Below are positions 17,958 to 27,615 of a stretch of DNA of 64,000 nucleotides, piece after piece. How positions within the stretch are numbered: position 1 is the stretch's first letter; each line of letters begins with the position of its first letter. The stretch covers positions 3,443,501 to 3,507,500 of the forward strand of contig NZ_CP015423.1 in the NCBI RefSeq assembly GCF_001719045.1, given 5' to 3'. The translations under genes were made by a program, and so were the position numbers. Origin of the DNA: Paenibacillus polymyxa (GTDB taxonomy: Bacteria > Bacillota > Bacilli > Paenibacillales > Paenibacillaceae). The notes under the pieces were generated by a model. That model was not told the origin of the DNA. It worked only from the letters and a program-made list of their open reading frames with translations, and did no database searches.

Positions 17958-19739
17958 ATGTTTTTTATACGAATGATGAATGACATGAAACTGAGAAAGA
18001 AGATGACGCTTACATTCATTTCGGTAGCTGTTCTTCCCTTACTGTTATGTGGCCTGTTTCTGACGGGGAAGCTTCGAGAGGCCGTCATTAAAGACGCCTT
18101 TATGCAAGTGTCCAACAATGTTGAGCGGGTCCGAAATCGTACAGAAGAATTGATCAAAGTGCCGCTGGACATCTCGTACCGGCTGACCAATGACAATCGG
18201 ATGAAAATGGTAGCCAGCCAGAAGTATGACAGCTACATCGAAGTCATTCAGGCATACCGGGAGTATACAGGTATTCGTGACTACCTCCAGTTGTACAAAG
18301 AGATATCCGGCATCCGTGTCTATGTCTCTAATCCTGGAGCACTTAATAATTGGGAATTTATCCAACCGGATGATAGGATCACAACCGCAGATTGGTACAA
18401 GGAGGCCATCGCGCAGAAAGGATTGGCCGGCTGGAATTTAATTAAGGATGAGAGGGACGATGCCGATTATCTCAGCCTGATTCGATCATTTTCAGTGGAT
18501 TCACCAGGACGAAAAGGGGTTCTGGTCATAAATGTTAACAAGCGCCAATTAAATTCAATCCTGAATCAGGAATCGTTCCCTACCTTGATCGTGGATAACC
18601 GGAATCAGATTGTCGCGTCCAATGAAGCAGAGTTGTTCGGGAAGAATCTTTCTGAAATTCATGCCGACGAAAATATACTTTTCCATCAGGAAGGAAGTTA
18701 CAACATGCTCATCGATGGAAAAGCGTCGAAGGTGGTTATCGCCAATCTAACTCCACAGAATAGCTGGAATGGACTTCGCATTATTTCCATTTTTTCTGTT
18801 TCTGAGATTACCCGAGATGCTAATCAAGTGATATGGCTCGGCGGAATCGCGATCACAGCCAGCCTGATATTTGCAGCCTTGCTTATCTATGCTTCAGCTT
18901 CGCTATTATCCAGAAGGCTTCTTCGCTTGAGCAAGCATATGACCCAAGTAGGGGCGGGCTCATGGGAAACCTATCTCCATATCGATGGGAAAGATGAAGT
19001 GGGTCTATTATCGAGGGAATTTAACGCGCTCGTCAGCAGCGTAAACCATTTGGTCCAGGAGGTCCAAGAGACGAATCGCCAGAAAAGACTCGTGGAGCAA
19101 AGACAAAACGAGATCAAGTTCAAAATGCTGGCAAGCCAGATCAATCCGCATTTTCTCTTCAATTCTTTGGAGTCTATCAGAATGGAGGCCCACATTCGCG
19201 AACAGGACGATATCGCTAAAGCAGTCTGGCAGTTGAGCGCGTTGTTGCGCAGCAGTCTGGAGGCTGGTAACGACAAGATTCCAATGCGTAAAGAGCTTGA
19301 GCAAGTGTGCTGTTATCTTGATCTTCAAAAGTTTCGGTATGAAGACCGTTTGGAGTATCGCTTAACCGTTGATCCAAATTTGGAGGAAATGTTGGTTCCA
19401 CCTCTGATTATCCAACCATTGGTGGAAAATTCTATTGTACACGGTCTGGATAATCAAGCAGAAGGAGCTGTCATTGAAGTGAAAGTTAAGGAAATCCCGG
19501 AGGGGGTTCGAGTTATGGTATGTGACAACGGTGCTGGTTTCACGGCCGATCGTCTCGCCCTAGTACAAGCAGAGCTTGCTGCATCCGTACATGAACAGGA
19601 GGTCCAGCGAATTGGACTACGAAACGTAAATGATCGTCTCGTCTTACTGTATGGGACCTCTAGTGCTTTACATATTCAGAGCGAGCCTAGGAAAGGCACT
19701 TGTATTCAGTTTTTCATACCTGGGGGTGAATCCAAATGA
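17958..19739 (+). CDS. Two-component sensor histidine kinase, YesM type
   Basis: Membrane sensor kinase of 593 residues. A membrane segment near 18-38 is followed by a large extracellular dCache-like sensor, a second segment near 293-317, HAMP, then the His_kinase domain with NPHFLFNS (His near 398) and an ATPase domain with VENSIVHGL and DNGAGF. This layout is typical of YesM/LytS-like kinases that read extracellular carbohydrate signals. The ATG at 17958 has GGGGAGGGG before it; the longer frame passes through the terminator hairpin and is not used. The stop overlaps the response regulator start by 4 bases. Confidence 0.92.
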   Translation: MFFIRMMNDMKLRKKMTLTFISVAVLPLLLCGLFLTGKLREAVIKDAFMQVSNNVERVRNRTEELIKVPLDISYRLTNDNRMKMVASQKYDSYIEVIQAYREYTGIRDYLQLYKEISGIRVYVSNPGALNNWEFIQPDDRITTADWYKEAIAQKGLAGWNLIKDERDDADYLSLIRSFSVDSPGRKGVLVINVNKRQLNSILNQESFPTLIVDNRNQIVASNEAELFGKNLSEIHADENILFHQEGSYNMLIDGKASKVVIANLTPQNSWNGLRIISIFSVSEITRDANQVIWLGGIAITASLIFAALLIYASASLLSRRLLRLSKHMTQVGAGSWETYLHIDGKDEVGLLSREFNALVSSVNHLVQEVQETNRQKRLVEQRQNEIKFKMLASQINPHFLFNSLESIRMEAHIREQDDIAKAVWQLSALLRSSLEAGNDKIPMRKELEQVCCYLDLQKFRYEDRLEYRLTVDPNLEEMLVPPLIIQPLVENSIVHGLDNQAEGAVIEVKVKEIPEGVRVMVCDNGAGFTADRLALVQAELAASVHEQEVQRIGLRNVNDRLVLLYGTSSALHIQSEPRKGTCIQFFIPGGESK

Positions 19740-21286
19740 TTAAGGTAGTCATCGTTGACGATGAGCCGAAGCTTCGTCAAGGGCTTCAAACGCTGATCCC
19801 ATGGGAAAGCCTCGGATTTATCGTTACAGCTACGGCAGCCAATGGAAAGGAAGCACTGGGAGTCATCGAGGAAAAAGCTCCTGATGTCGTAATCGTAGAT
19901 ATCCGAATGCCGGTTATGGATGGCCTACAGTTGATTGAGCACTTGAGATCCAGCGGTCATCATTTGCACTTTATGATCCTCAGTGGATATGCCGACTTTG
20001 AGTATGCCAAACAAGCGATCAAATACGGGGTGTTCGGCTATCTCGTTAAACCGGTCGACATTGATGAAATGTCGTCCAGTTTAAAACGGATACGCGAGCG
20101 GATCGAAGAGGAGCGTCTTCAAGGGGAGTGGCGTAAGAGAGAGGTTATAAATCGGGATTTATACCTGCATAGCCTGCTCGTCCCTCAAGAGAGAACTGAA
20201 GATCCGGCCAAGTTGAGAAGTAAGGCAATAGAAGCGGATTTGTTGTGGAGCAACTACGAAGTCGTGGTCGTCTACCCGCGTGTTTCTGAAGTGGACCGTT
20301 CTGATGTCGCATACCAGCTTTCGAATGGATTGAAGGCAAAGATAGAGGGGCGGATGATGGGACTTGTCACAGTAATCCCCCCGTATACAGTCCTGTTGCT
20401 CAACGCGCCGCTGCGGGGAAGAGAACGGCGTGAAATTCTGCACAATGAGATTCGTAATGTTGCGGATAATGTCCGGTTCGCCGCTGCAACCGGAGGGATA
20501 GTATCTGCTCCTGAAGATATTTGTAAATCTTTTTTAAAGGCCCAGGAAGCGGTAAAACAATCCTTTTTCAGCGAGAAGAACCGACTGCTAGGTCCGTATC
20601 CTCTCTTTTCGCCTTCGCTGAATTCTCCCCGATTGTCTGCTGATAAAGCTGAGGAAACGATGGAGGAATTCATCTTCCGCCTGTATTACAGTCTGGAAGT
20701 AGGAAACCAAACCGCAATACTGCCATTATTGAACGAGGCGGCTGCATTTTTTCTCAAACAGGGGCAAGATGAGAAGTTGATCAAAGAGTCGTTCTTTTTT
20801 CTGTCCAATGCAATCATTCATAAGCTGACCGCGGGTTTCTGTATCGAGTTGAAAGAGACGGAGGAAGTTTCCCGTTTTTTAAATGGGATATACCAGCATG
20901 ATCATCTATATGATCTTTTGGAAGAGACCCACCGTTTCCTGCTAACATTGGCGCAAGACTCTGAACACCGTGGAAAGGAGCTGGAATTCAAAAAAATGAT
21001 CGACTTCATTCACAAGCATTATGCAGACAACTTAAGGCTGGAAGCGTTAGCCGGACTACTAAACTATAGTACTGCCTATTTAGGCCAGCTTTTCAAAAAC
21101 AAGACGGGGGAGTACTTCAACACATATCTGGACCGAGTCCGCATCCAAAAAGCAAAGGAGCTGCTGGACCAGGGACTGAAAGTGTACGAAGTCGCTGAAC
21201 GCGTGGGTTATACAAGCGTCAACTACTTTTACAGCAAATTTAAAAGGTACGAAGGACGTTCACCGTCGGAATATAAAAATCCATAA
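19736..21286 (+). CDS. Response regulator with AraC DNA-binding domain, YesN type
   Basis: Response regulator of 516 residues. The receiver domain holds an acidic pair in VDDEP, the phospho-acceptor Asp55 in VIVDIRMPVMDG and the conserved lysine in LVKPVDID. A long middle region links to two C-terminal AraC helix-turn-helix units (from about 415), ending YSKFKRYEGRSPSEYK. The ATG overlaps the kinase stop (ATGA), so the two are co-translated. It probably turns on the downstream ABC transporter genes and perhaps the mannanase. Confidence 0.92.
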   Translation: MIKVVIVDDEPKLRQGLQTLIPWESLGFIVTATAANGKEALGVIEEKAPDVVIVDIRMPVMDGLQLIEHLRSSGHHLHFMILSGYADFEYAKQAIKYGVFGYLVKPVDIDEMSSSLKRIRERIEEERLQGEWRKREVINRDLYLHSLLVPQERTEDPAKLRSKAIEADLLWSNYEVVVVYPRVSEVDRSDVAYQLSNGLKAKIEGRMMGLVTVIPPYTVLLLNAPLRGRERREILHNEIRNVADNVRFAAATGGIVSAPEDICKSFLKAQEAVKQSFFSEKNRLLGPYPLFSPSLNSPRLSADKAEETMEEFIFRLYYSLEVGNQTAILPLLNEAAAFFLKQGQDEKLIKESFFFLSNAIIHKLTAGFCIELKETEEVSRFLNGIYQHDHLYDLLEETHRFLLTLAQDSEHRGKELEFKKMIDFIHKHYADNLRLEALAGLLNYSTAYLGQLFKNKTGEYFNTYLDRVRIQKAKELLDQGLKVYEVAERVGYTSVNYFYSKFKRYEGRSPSEYKNP

Positions 21287-21373
21287 TTTGTGGATGATTT
21301 TTTCCGAAATCCATTGTATGGGTTCTGACTCTCCTCTGTTTTATGATTGGTTTTAAGAGAGGGGATGAAAAAA

Positions 21374-22330
21374 ATGAAAGCGGTAACAGCAAATTCGGAA
21401 AACGTATACAAAAAACCGAAGCGGAATGCTTGGAAGGTATTTAAAAGCCAGAGGTATCTTTATTATATGTCCATTCCGTTTGTAATCTGGGTCTTCATCT
21501 TTCAGTATTTGCCGCTATGGGGCTGGACAATGGCATTTCAGAAATACAGACCTGGTTTGAGTTTTTTTGAACAGAAGTGGGTGGGCTTGGAGCATTTTCG
21601 TACTTTGTTCCAAGATGATCATTTCTACCAAGTACTGCGGAACACGCTGGCTATGAGTCTTATGGGACTGGTCGCTGGTTTTATTGTACCCGTTGTCTTT
21701 GCTCTATTGCTCAACGAGGTCCGCATACAAGTGATAAAACGATTTGTTCAGACCGTATCTTATCTGCCGCACTTTGTTTCATGGGTGGTTGCTGCAGGCA
21801 TTGTCACCAAAATGCTTTCAGCGGATGGCGGTGTCGTAAACGATATGCTCATGGGTCTAGGCATCATCGATCAGCCAGTCCAGTTTATGGCCCAAGGTAA
21901 ATTATTTTGGTGGGTTGTAACTTTCGGAGACATCTGGAAGGAAACGGGGTGGAACGCCATTATTTATCTGGCTGCCATCGCCGGGATTGGTCCTGAATTA
22001 TACGAGGCTGCGCGGGTGGACGGCGCTAGCCGATTACAGCAAATGTGGCATATCACGCTGCCGGGGATCCGGCCGACTATTATCATTCTCCTGATTATGT
22101 CTATTGGTCATCTGCTCGGTACAGGATTCGAGAAACAATTTCTGCTGGGCAATCACCTGGTCATTGATTACTCTGAAGTACTTGATTTGTATGCGCTTAA
22201 TTATGGTCTGGCGATGGGACGTTACTCTTTCGGAACGGCCATTAATATTTTTAATTCGGTGATAAGCCTGATCCTATTGTTTGCGGCTAATGGAATCTTT
22301 AAGCGCTATACCAACGAGAGCATTATGTAA
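21374..22330 (+). CDS. Sugar ABC transporter permease, LplB type
   Basis: Inner-membrane permease of about 318 residues for oligosaccharide uptake. It has six predicted segments and the EAA loop near the C-terminus (EAARVDGASRLQQMWHITLP), which docks to an ATPase. An N-terminal basic extension precedes the first segment, as in LplB/YtcP-type carriers. The ATG at 21374 is favoured because GAGGGG lies 9 bases upstream; ATG 21365 touches that site. No ATPase gene lies nearby, so a shared MsmX-like ATPase is likely, as known for such importers. Confidence 0.9.
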   Translation: MKAVTANSENVYKKPKRNAWKVFKSQRYLYYMSIPFVIWVFIFQYLPLWGWTMAFQKYRPGLSFFEQKWVGLEHFRTLFQDDHFYQVLRNTLAMSLMGLVAGFIVPVVFALLLNEVRIQVIKRFVQTVSYLPHFVSWVVAAGIVTKMLSADGGVVNDMLMGLGIIDQPVQFMAQGKLFWWVVTFGDIWKETGWNAIIYLAAIAGIGPELYEAARVDGASRLQQMWHITLPGIRPTIIILLIMSIGHLLGTGFEKQFLLGNHLVIDYSEVLDLYALNYGLAMGRYSFGTAINIFNSVISLILLFAANGIFKRYTNESIM

Positions 22331-22344
22331 GGAGGAGAATGGAC

Positions 22345-23283
22345 ATGGAGGCTGTCAAAAGCACTACGCCGGTCGGCGGATTAAACAACAAGCTTCAGGC
22401 GAAATCACCACAAGACCGAATTCTGTGGATAGTTGTTTATGTTTTCATGATTGTGGTCACCGTTCTGACGATCTACCCGTTCTTAAATGTGCTAGCTATC
22501 TCTTTTAACGATTCGGTAGACACCATTAGAGGTGGGATCACCATCTGGCCAAGGCAATTCACGTTGAAGAATTACGACTTGATTTTCACCTATGAGGGGT
22601 TAATCACTGGATTTAAGATCTCCTTTCTGCGAACCGTCATTGGCACCGTAGCAGGCTTGGTCAGCGGCTCGATGCTTGCCTATACGCTTGCACGAAGTGA
22701 TTTTCAAGCTAGAAGGTTCATCTCAATCTTTCTGGCCGTCACCATGTATGTTTCTGGAGGGTTGATTCCAGGTTTTATCCTGATGAAGGAATTGCATTTA
22801 ATTGATACATTTGCCGTCTATATTTTACCAGGTCTTGTAAGTGCGTTTAATGTCTTCATTATTCGTTCCTTCATTGATGGTCTGCCTTATGCGTTACAGG
22901 AATCAGCCAAGCTGGATGGTGCCAACGATTTCACGATCTACTGGCGCGTTATTCTTCCTCTTTGCAAACCGGCATTAGCGACCGTAGCGCTTTTCTTGGC
23001 GGTAGGGCAATGGAACTCTTGGTTCGATACTTATCTGTTTAATGGGTCTAACGAATCGTTGACGACTCTGCAATATGAATTGATGAAAATTTTGCAAAGT
23101 ACGACAACAAGCGCAACCAATTCCCAGGACGCTGCTAATATGGCCGAGCGTATGGCACAGGTTTCCCCGGAATCGGTCAAAATGGCAATCACCATCATTG
23201 TTACAGTGCCGATTCTTATCGTCTATCCTTTTCTACAAAAATATTTTGTTAAGGGTATGACGCTCGGAGCGGTAAAGAGCTAA
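22345..23283 (+). CDS. Sugar ABC transporter permease, LplC type
   Basis: Second permease of about 312 residues, partner of the preceding one. Six membrane segments are visible, with the EAA loop ESAKLDGANDFTIYWRVILP. The start at 22345 has AAGGAGG 9 bases upstream; an ATG at 22339 is only 3 bases from that site and less likely. A long loop (NSQDAANMAERMAQVSPESV) before the last segment is typical of this subfamily. Gene order LplB-LplC-binding protein follows the usual carbohydrate uptake operon. Confidence 0.9.
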   Translation: MEAVKSTTPVGGLNNKLQAKSPQDRILWIVVYVFMIVVTVLTIYPFLNVLAISFNDSVDTIRGGITIWPRQFTLKNYDLIFTYEGLITGFKISFLRTVIGTVAGLVSGSMLAYTLARSDFQARRFISIFLAVTMYVSGGLIPGFILMKELHLIDTFAVYILPGLVSAFNVFIIRSFIDGLPYALQESAKLDGANDFTIYWRVILPLCKPALATVALFLAVGQWNSWFDTYLFNGSNESLTTLQYELMKILQSTTTSATNSQDAANMAERMAQVSPESVKMAITIIVTVPILIVYPFLQKYFVKGMTLGAVKS

Positions 23284-23321
23284 ACGAAGCAAACATTCAT
23301 TATAATGGGAGGTTTCGCTCC

Positions 23322-25001
23322 ATGAAGTCAAGAAAAAATAGAATGGTCGTGTCCTTCGTAATGTCACTGACTTTAGTCGCGACCCTTGCAGGGTGCAGCG
23401 GTAATAATCCGTCTGAGGCTACCAAGGCCGTAACAACAGGAGACATCACACTTACTTATTTTTCGGAAGACTCCAGCACAAATTGGAATAGCATGAAGGA
23501 TCAAGTCGGTAAGGTCATCGCTGAAAAAACCGGAGTAACTCTAGATGCTGAATTCGCTGTCGGAGACCCGGTCCAAAAGATTTCGTTGATTGCAGCCACA
23601 GGAAACTATCCTGATTTAATCGCTGCTAAGGCGGATGTCGGCAAACTTGTCGATGCTGGTGCAATCATTGATCTGACGGATTTGATCGACAAGCACGCAC
23701 CGAACATCAAAAAAATGCTGGGAGACAAGCTTGTTCGGACAAAGTACAGTTTGGACGACCCATCGATCTATGTGATTCCGACCTGGTCCGCTGTCGAGGA
23801 GAAAAAAATTAAACCCGACGTAGGGTTTAAACTCCAGCATCGTGTCGTCAAGGAAGCGGGATACCCGGACATTCGTACGGTACAGGATTTTGAAAAAGTC
23901 ATTAAGGACTATATCACCAAGCATCCGACGGACGAAAATGGAAATAAAAATATCGGATTGTCCCTTAATGCCGACGATTGGCATATGTACCAGGTAACAA
24001 ACTCAGGATTTCAAACGACCGGGGGACCAGACGACGGCGAATACTACATTGATCAAAAAACACACCAAGCGACTTATCATTTCCGCCGACCGGAAGAAAA
24101 GGAATATTTCCGCTGGTTGAATCACATGAACTCCATTGGATTGCTTGATCCGGAAAGCTTCGTGCAGAAGACCGATCAGTTTAAGGCGAAGGTGGCTTCA
24201 GGCCGCGTGCTTGGCCTTGCCGATCCAGAATGGGACTATGGCGACGGGCAAAATGCGCTAAAAGCGGAGGGCAAATTCGACCAAACATACGGTCATTATC
24301 CAGTCACCATGAGCAAGGAATATAAGGACACCAACTTTTGGCTTCCTGGCTTTGATGGGGGATATGGAATCTCGATCTCTAGCAAGTGCAAGGACCCGGT
24401 ACGCGCTATCCAGTTCCTCGACTTTCTGGCATCGGAAGAGGGGCAAATCCTGAATAATTGGGGGATTGAAGGAAAGCATTACACGGTTAAAGACGGCAAA
24501 CGGACGATTATTCCGGCTGTGCTGGAACGGATGAACAATGACAATGCAGCTTTCCAAAAAGAATCTGGAATCGGTCTATATTGGAACTTGTCGGTCCATT
24601 ATGGTGATGGCATCAAGGACTCCACCGGCAACTACTTTACTCGTAGTTATCCGGAGATGCTGACAGCAACTTATAACAAGTCGGAGAAGGAAGTCCTAAA
24701 GGCCTATAAGATTGATCATTGGAAAGATCTATTCCCGAAGGAAGAAGAATTCCAACCGAGAGCATACGGAGCAGCCTACACGATGTCTCTCCCCAATGAC
24801 GATCCGGCTGTTATTCTCGGAGCCAAGATGAAGGATATTACATGGAAACGAATTCCGGAAGCTGTCATGACCAAGCCGGAAAACTTCGATAAGGTTTGGG
24901 ATGCCTATATGGCAGAGCTGGAGAAAGCCGGAGTACAAGAAATGGAACAATCCTTTACCAAACATATTCAAAACCGGATTAAGCTATGGTCCACCAATTA
25001 A
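23322..25001 (+). CDS. Extracellular solute-binding lipoprotein, LplA type
   Basis: Family 1 carbohydrate-binding lipoprotein of 559 residues for the two permeases upstream. The signal peptide ends with LAGC (Cys25). The mature protein starts with ITLTYFSEDS and has the usual two-lobed layout. Its large size is typical of oligosaccharide-binding LplA proteins. GGAGG precedes the ATG. The likely ligand, from context, is manno- or galactomanno-oligosaccharides produced by the secreted GH26 enzyme encoded next door. It ends the operon at a terminator. Confidence 0.92.
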   Translation: MKSRKNRMVVSFVMSLTLVATLAGCSGNNPSEATKAVTTGDITLTYFSEDSSTNWNSMKDQVGKVIAEKTGVTLDAEFAVGDPVQKISLIAATGNYPDLIAAKADVGKLVDAGAIIDLTDLIDKHAPNIKKMLGDKLVRTKYSLDDPSIYVIPTWSAVEEKKIKPDVGFKLQHRVVKEAGYPDIRTVQDFEKVIKDYITKHPTDENGNKNIGLSLNADDWHMYQVTNSGFQTTGGPDDGEYYIDQKTHQATYHFRRPEEKEYFRWLNHMNSIGLLDPESFVQKTDQFKAKVASGRVLGLADPEWDYGDGQNALKAEGKFDQTYGHYPVTMSKEYKDTNFWLPGFDGGYGISISSKCKDPVRAIQFLDFLASEEGQILNNWGIEGKHYTVKDGKRTIIPAVLERMNNDNAAFQKESGIGLYWNLSVHYGDGIKDSTGNYFTRSYPEMLTATYNKSEKEVLKAYKIDHWKDLFPKEEEFQPRAYGAAYTMSLPNDDPAVILGAKMKDITWKRIPEAVMTKPENFDKVWDAYMAELEKAGVQEMEQSFTKHIQNRIKLWSTN

Positions 25002-25017
25002 TTCGTTTTGCATAAAG

Positions 25018-25067
25018 AACGGGTCCGTTTCCACTTTCCAATTGGAGAGGAGACGGTCCTTTTTCAT
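25018..25067 (+). terminator. Probable terminator after the sugar ABC operon
   Basis: Imperfect stem (GGTCCGTTTCC with GGAGACGGTCC) followed by five T residues, 17 bases after the binding-protein stop. Confidence 0.65.
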
Positions 25068-25107
25068 TAAGGTTTGCTATAGACTGCATTCATTCAAGTT
25101 ACAAACC

Positions 25108-25149
25108 AACAGCGGCCGCCTCGGTTATTTTCTGAGGTGGCCGCTGTTC
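25108..25149. repeat. GC-rich hairpin between convergent genes
   Basis: AACAGCGGCCGCCTC pairs with GAGGTGGCCGCTGTT (one G-T pair) around an 11-base loop. There is no T run on either side, so it is not a standard terminator. It lies in the 317-base gap between the binding-protein and mannanase genes, where the frame after the mannanase stop is the only other structure seen. Confidence 0.6.
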
Positions 25150-25318
25150 GTTAGGGGCAGGCTTCTGCGTTACTTCATGGTGCTGGGTGGGACGGTACAG
25201 TTATGGGCACGTTCAAAGTAATTACCAATTTGTCGACGTTGTTATCAGAATCCATCCACATACCCATCGTCCGAATATCTGCTACCTTCCGTGATATGGT
25301 GAGCCCCGTAAGAGCGCC

Positions 25319-27289
25319 TTACTCCGCTTCATTCTTGGAGGAAGTAAATAGGTCTTGAGGAAGCTCATCCCTCGTGATCACGTAATCGCTGTTGAACACT
25401 TTTATGAGATGATCCAGGGAGTTATATTGTCCGTTGCGGACGAAATCGCCCGTCCATGTGGTGAAAAAGAGCCAATGCGCTGAATATGCTTGAAGCAATT
25501 CGGGATCGCCAATTGGGCCGTTTTCGGACAGACCAACCAGCTTCTTGCCTTGCACGAGATTTACCAAGCTGTCGTACTTGCCGATACTTGGGTGATAATT
25601 AGCCGCCGGGTTGTAGATATCCACACTTACAATATCGACGACATCGTCCCCCGGATACCATTCGGGGCTCTCGGAGTTCCATACCCAGATCAGATTGTTC
25701 AGGTGATGGTAGTGTGTTAGACGGTCGTACATGATACGGTACAGCTGCTTGGCGGAGTCTGGCCCTTGGGCGCCCCACCAAAACCATCTGCCTTCCGCCT
25801 CGTGCAGTGGTCTCCACAGCACCGGAACGTGAGCGTCTTGGAGGCGTTTCAACTGAACGGCAATGGCATCAATGTCTCGCAGGATTAGCTGATATTCTTC
25901 CGACTCGGGATGATTAAGCGCATATTGAACGTCGAATGTAGTCGCCTCGGTGTAAAATCCACGCCACCATTCTTTGCCTGGAATGTCATGTAGACCCTTA
26001 GGGGCATTCCAGTGCCATACAAACGTGACAATTCCACCTTCTTTGGCCCATTGGATCGCCTTGTCCACCTCAGTTGAGGTGGCACCATGCTCGACGCGAG
26101 AGGGGGAGTAATCCATCATGTCCGTTGACAACATCGCAGGATACTTTCCAGTCTGGTCTTTAATCCACTGGGCATCCTCAAGAGTGTGCTGACCGGAAAG
26201 AATTTTGTCCCCGTAAACATCCACGAGATAACCCATGAGTGCCTTGGTTTCCGCAGTCGCATTCGGGTTTACCGGCTTTTTCTCAATCTGATGCAGTTTC
26301 GGGGGGAGCACTGCTGCCAGCTTGATGTAGTCGATATGATACTGGCCCAAGTCGACATTGAACTGTATTGTGTTGTTTCCCGAATTCAGCATGATTTTAC
26401 CGCCGGATACCTCGGAATAGCTTGCTGTTGTCGGAAGGGATATTTCGCTTGTCTGACCGTTGACCACCATATGGGTCTTTTTGTAACTATTTGGATTGCT
26501 GTAACCGATTGCAATATTGTAAAAGCCACTTGAAGCTGCGTTATAGGCAAGGGTTAACGACCCTGTGCCTTTAAAGGCTGCGTAACCGGTACCAGAATAG
26601 CCCGTGCTGGCGGTTTCGGTGCTGACCTCACCCGTAATGACTCCGTCTTCGGCTTCAATTTTGCTGTTTGTAGCAGGCAAACTGGCGAATTCAACCTTCA
26701 CGTATTCGATCCCGTAATATCCCCAGCCTCTTGAAAAAGTAACCTCGTTTGTACCGGCTTTCAACATGATTTTGCTTACCAACTTCTCGTTTACAACCGC
26801 ACCTTCCGGAGGGGGAACCAGCGTTATGCTTTCAGCCATTGTACCATTGACCTCGAAGCTGGTATCCTTGGAGCCGGTGTTCGCCGGAATATAGTAACCG
26901 AGGCTCAGCTTATATAGACCTGCTGTCGGCACATTCACTTTAAACGTAGCCGTCCCGTCAGACTTGCCCGAATTTGGGTCATAATCATAAAAGAAGGATA
27001 CATAGCCGTCGCCTTTATAAAGTGTATCGCCGGTATAGGGAGTATCCCGTTTTTCTACGCCGTAACCTTGAATAATTGCATCTTTGGAGCTGACAACTGT
27101 AGAAGGAGATTTGCCATTAGTGGATAAATCTTGACTTGCATCCATCGTCGTTTTGTCTTCAACATGGGTGACCAAGTTAGTTGATTCTGCTTTTGCTAAG
27201 CTTGGAATTAAATCGAGAGATACCAACAAAAAAGATAAGAGAACAAAACTAAGAATGCCGAAAAACCTTCTTTTCCATGGATCTGGCAT
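25319..27289 (-). CDS. Secreted beta-mannanase (GH26) with two carbohydrate-binding modules
   Basis: Exported endo-beta-1,4-mannanase of 656 residues. A signal peptide covers roughly the first 35 residues (ends near SLAKAES). Two CBM35-like beta-sandwich modules follow (about 55-200 and 210-325), each with a GxGYAAF- or GDGYVSF-type strand and a GxNTIQF/GTNEVTF ending. The GH26 catalytic domain (about 335-640) has the acid/base Glu497 in WRPLHEAEG and the nucleophile Glu589 in LSENGP. The start at 27289 has AAGGAG 8 bases upstream; the GTG at 27298 lies inside that site. It should cut mannan outside the cell to feed the ABC system. The frame stays open for 47 codons beyond the stop. Confidence 0.93.
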   Translation of the reverse strand: MPDPWKRRFFGILSFVLLSFLLVSLDLIPSLAKAESTNLVTHVEDKTTMDASQDLSTNGKSPSTVVSSKDAIIQGYGVEKRDTPYTGDTLYKGDGYVSFFYDYDPNSGKSDGTATFKVNVPTAGLYKLSLGYYIPANTGSKDTSFEVNGTMAESITLVPPPEGAVVNEKLVSKIMLKAGTNEVTFSRGWGYYGIEYVKVEFASLPATNSKIEAEDGVITGEVSTETASTGYSGTGYAAFKGTGSLTLAYNAASSGFYNIAIGYSNPNSYKKTHMVVNGQTSEISLPTTASYSEVSGGKIMLNSGNNTIQFNVDLGQYHIDYIKLAAVLPPKLHQIEKKPVNPNATAETKALMGYLVDVYGDKILSGQHTLEDAQWIKDQTGKYPAMLSTDMMDYSPSRVEHGATSTEVDKAIQWAKEGGIVTFVWHWNAPKGLHDIPGKEWWRGFYTEATTFDVQYALNHPESEEYQLILRDIDAIAVQLKRLQDAHVPVLWRPLHEAEGRWFWWGAQGPDSAKQLYRIMYDRLTHYHHLNNLIWVWNSESPEWYPGDDVVDIVSVDIYNPAANYHPSIGKYDSLVNLVQGKKLVGLSENGPIGDPELLQAYSAHWLFFTTWTGDFVRNGQYNSLDHLIKVFNSDYVITRDELPQDLFTSSKNEAE

Positions 27290-27615
27290 ATGACTCACTC
27301 CTTGAATTAGATGTTACCACCCTAATTGTCCTGCGGCGCAGATTGAAGAAACCGTTTTCAAAAATAAAAAAATTAAATAATAAACAACTGCTTTCATAAT
27401 CCCATCTTCATTTGTATGCGTTTTCAATATTTTCTTTTAAGTTTTTTTAGTTCATCACCTCTCTTTAATTTCATCATAAATTAGAGGCGAGGCAGGAACC
27501 ATACTATGAATTTCGGAAGAAATCATCCTTAAATTATGGATTTTTAACTCCGATGGTAAACAAACTTCATATCTTCTGAATTTGTCTGGGCGAAATTTGC
27601 TGAACGAATTCTTCC
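27290..27615. other. AT-rich intergenic region upstream of the mannanase
   Basis: About 326 bases with no gene. It holds the mannanase promoter region and long A/T runs (27358-27385). No operator or RNA could be recognised with confidence. Confidence 0.5.
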
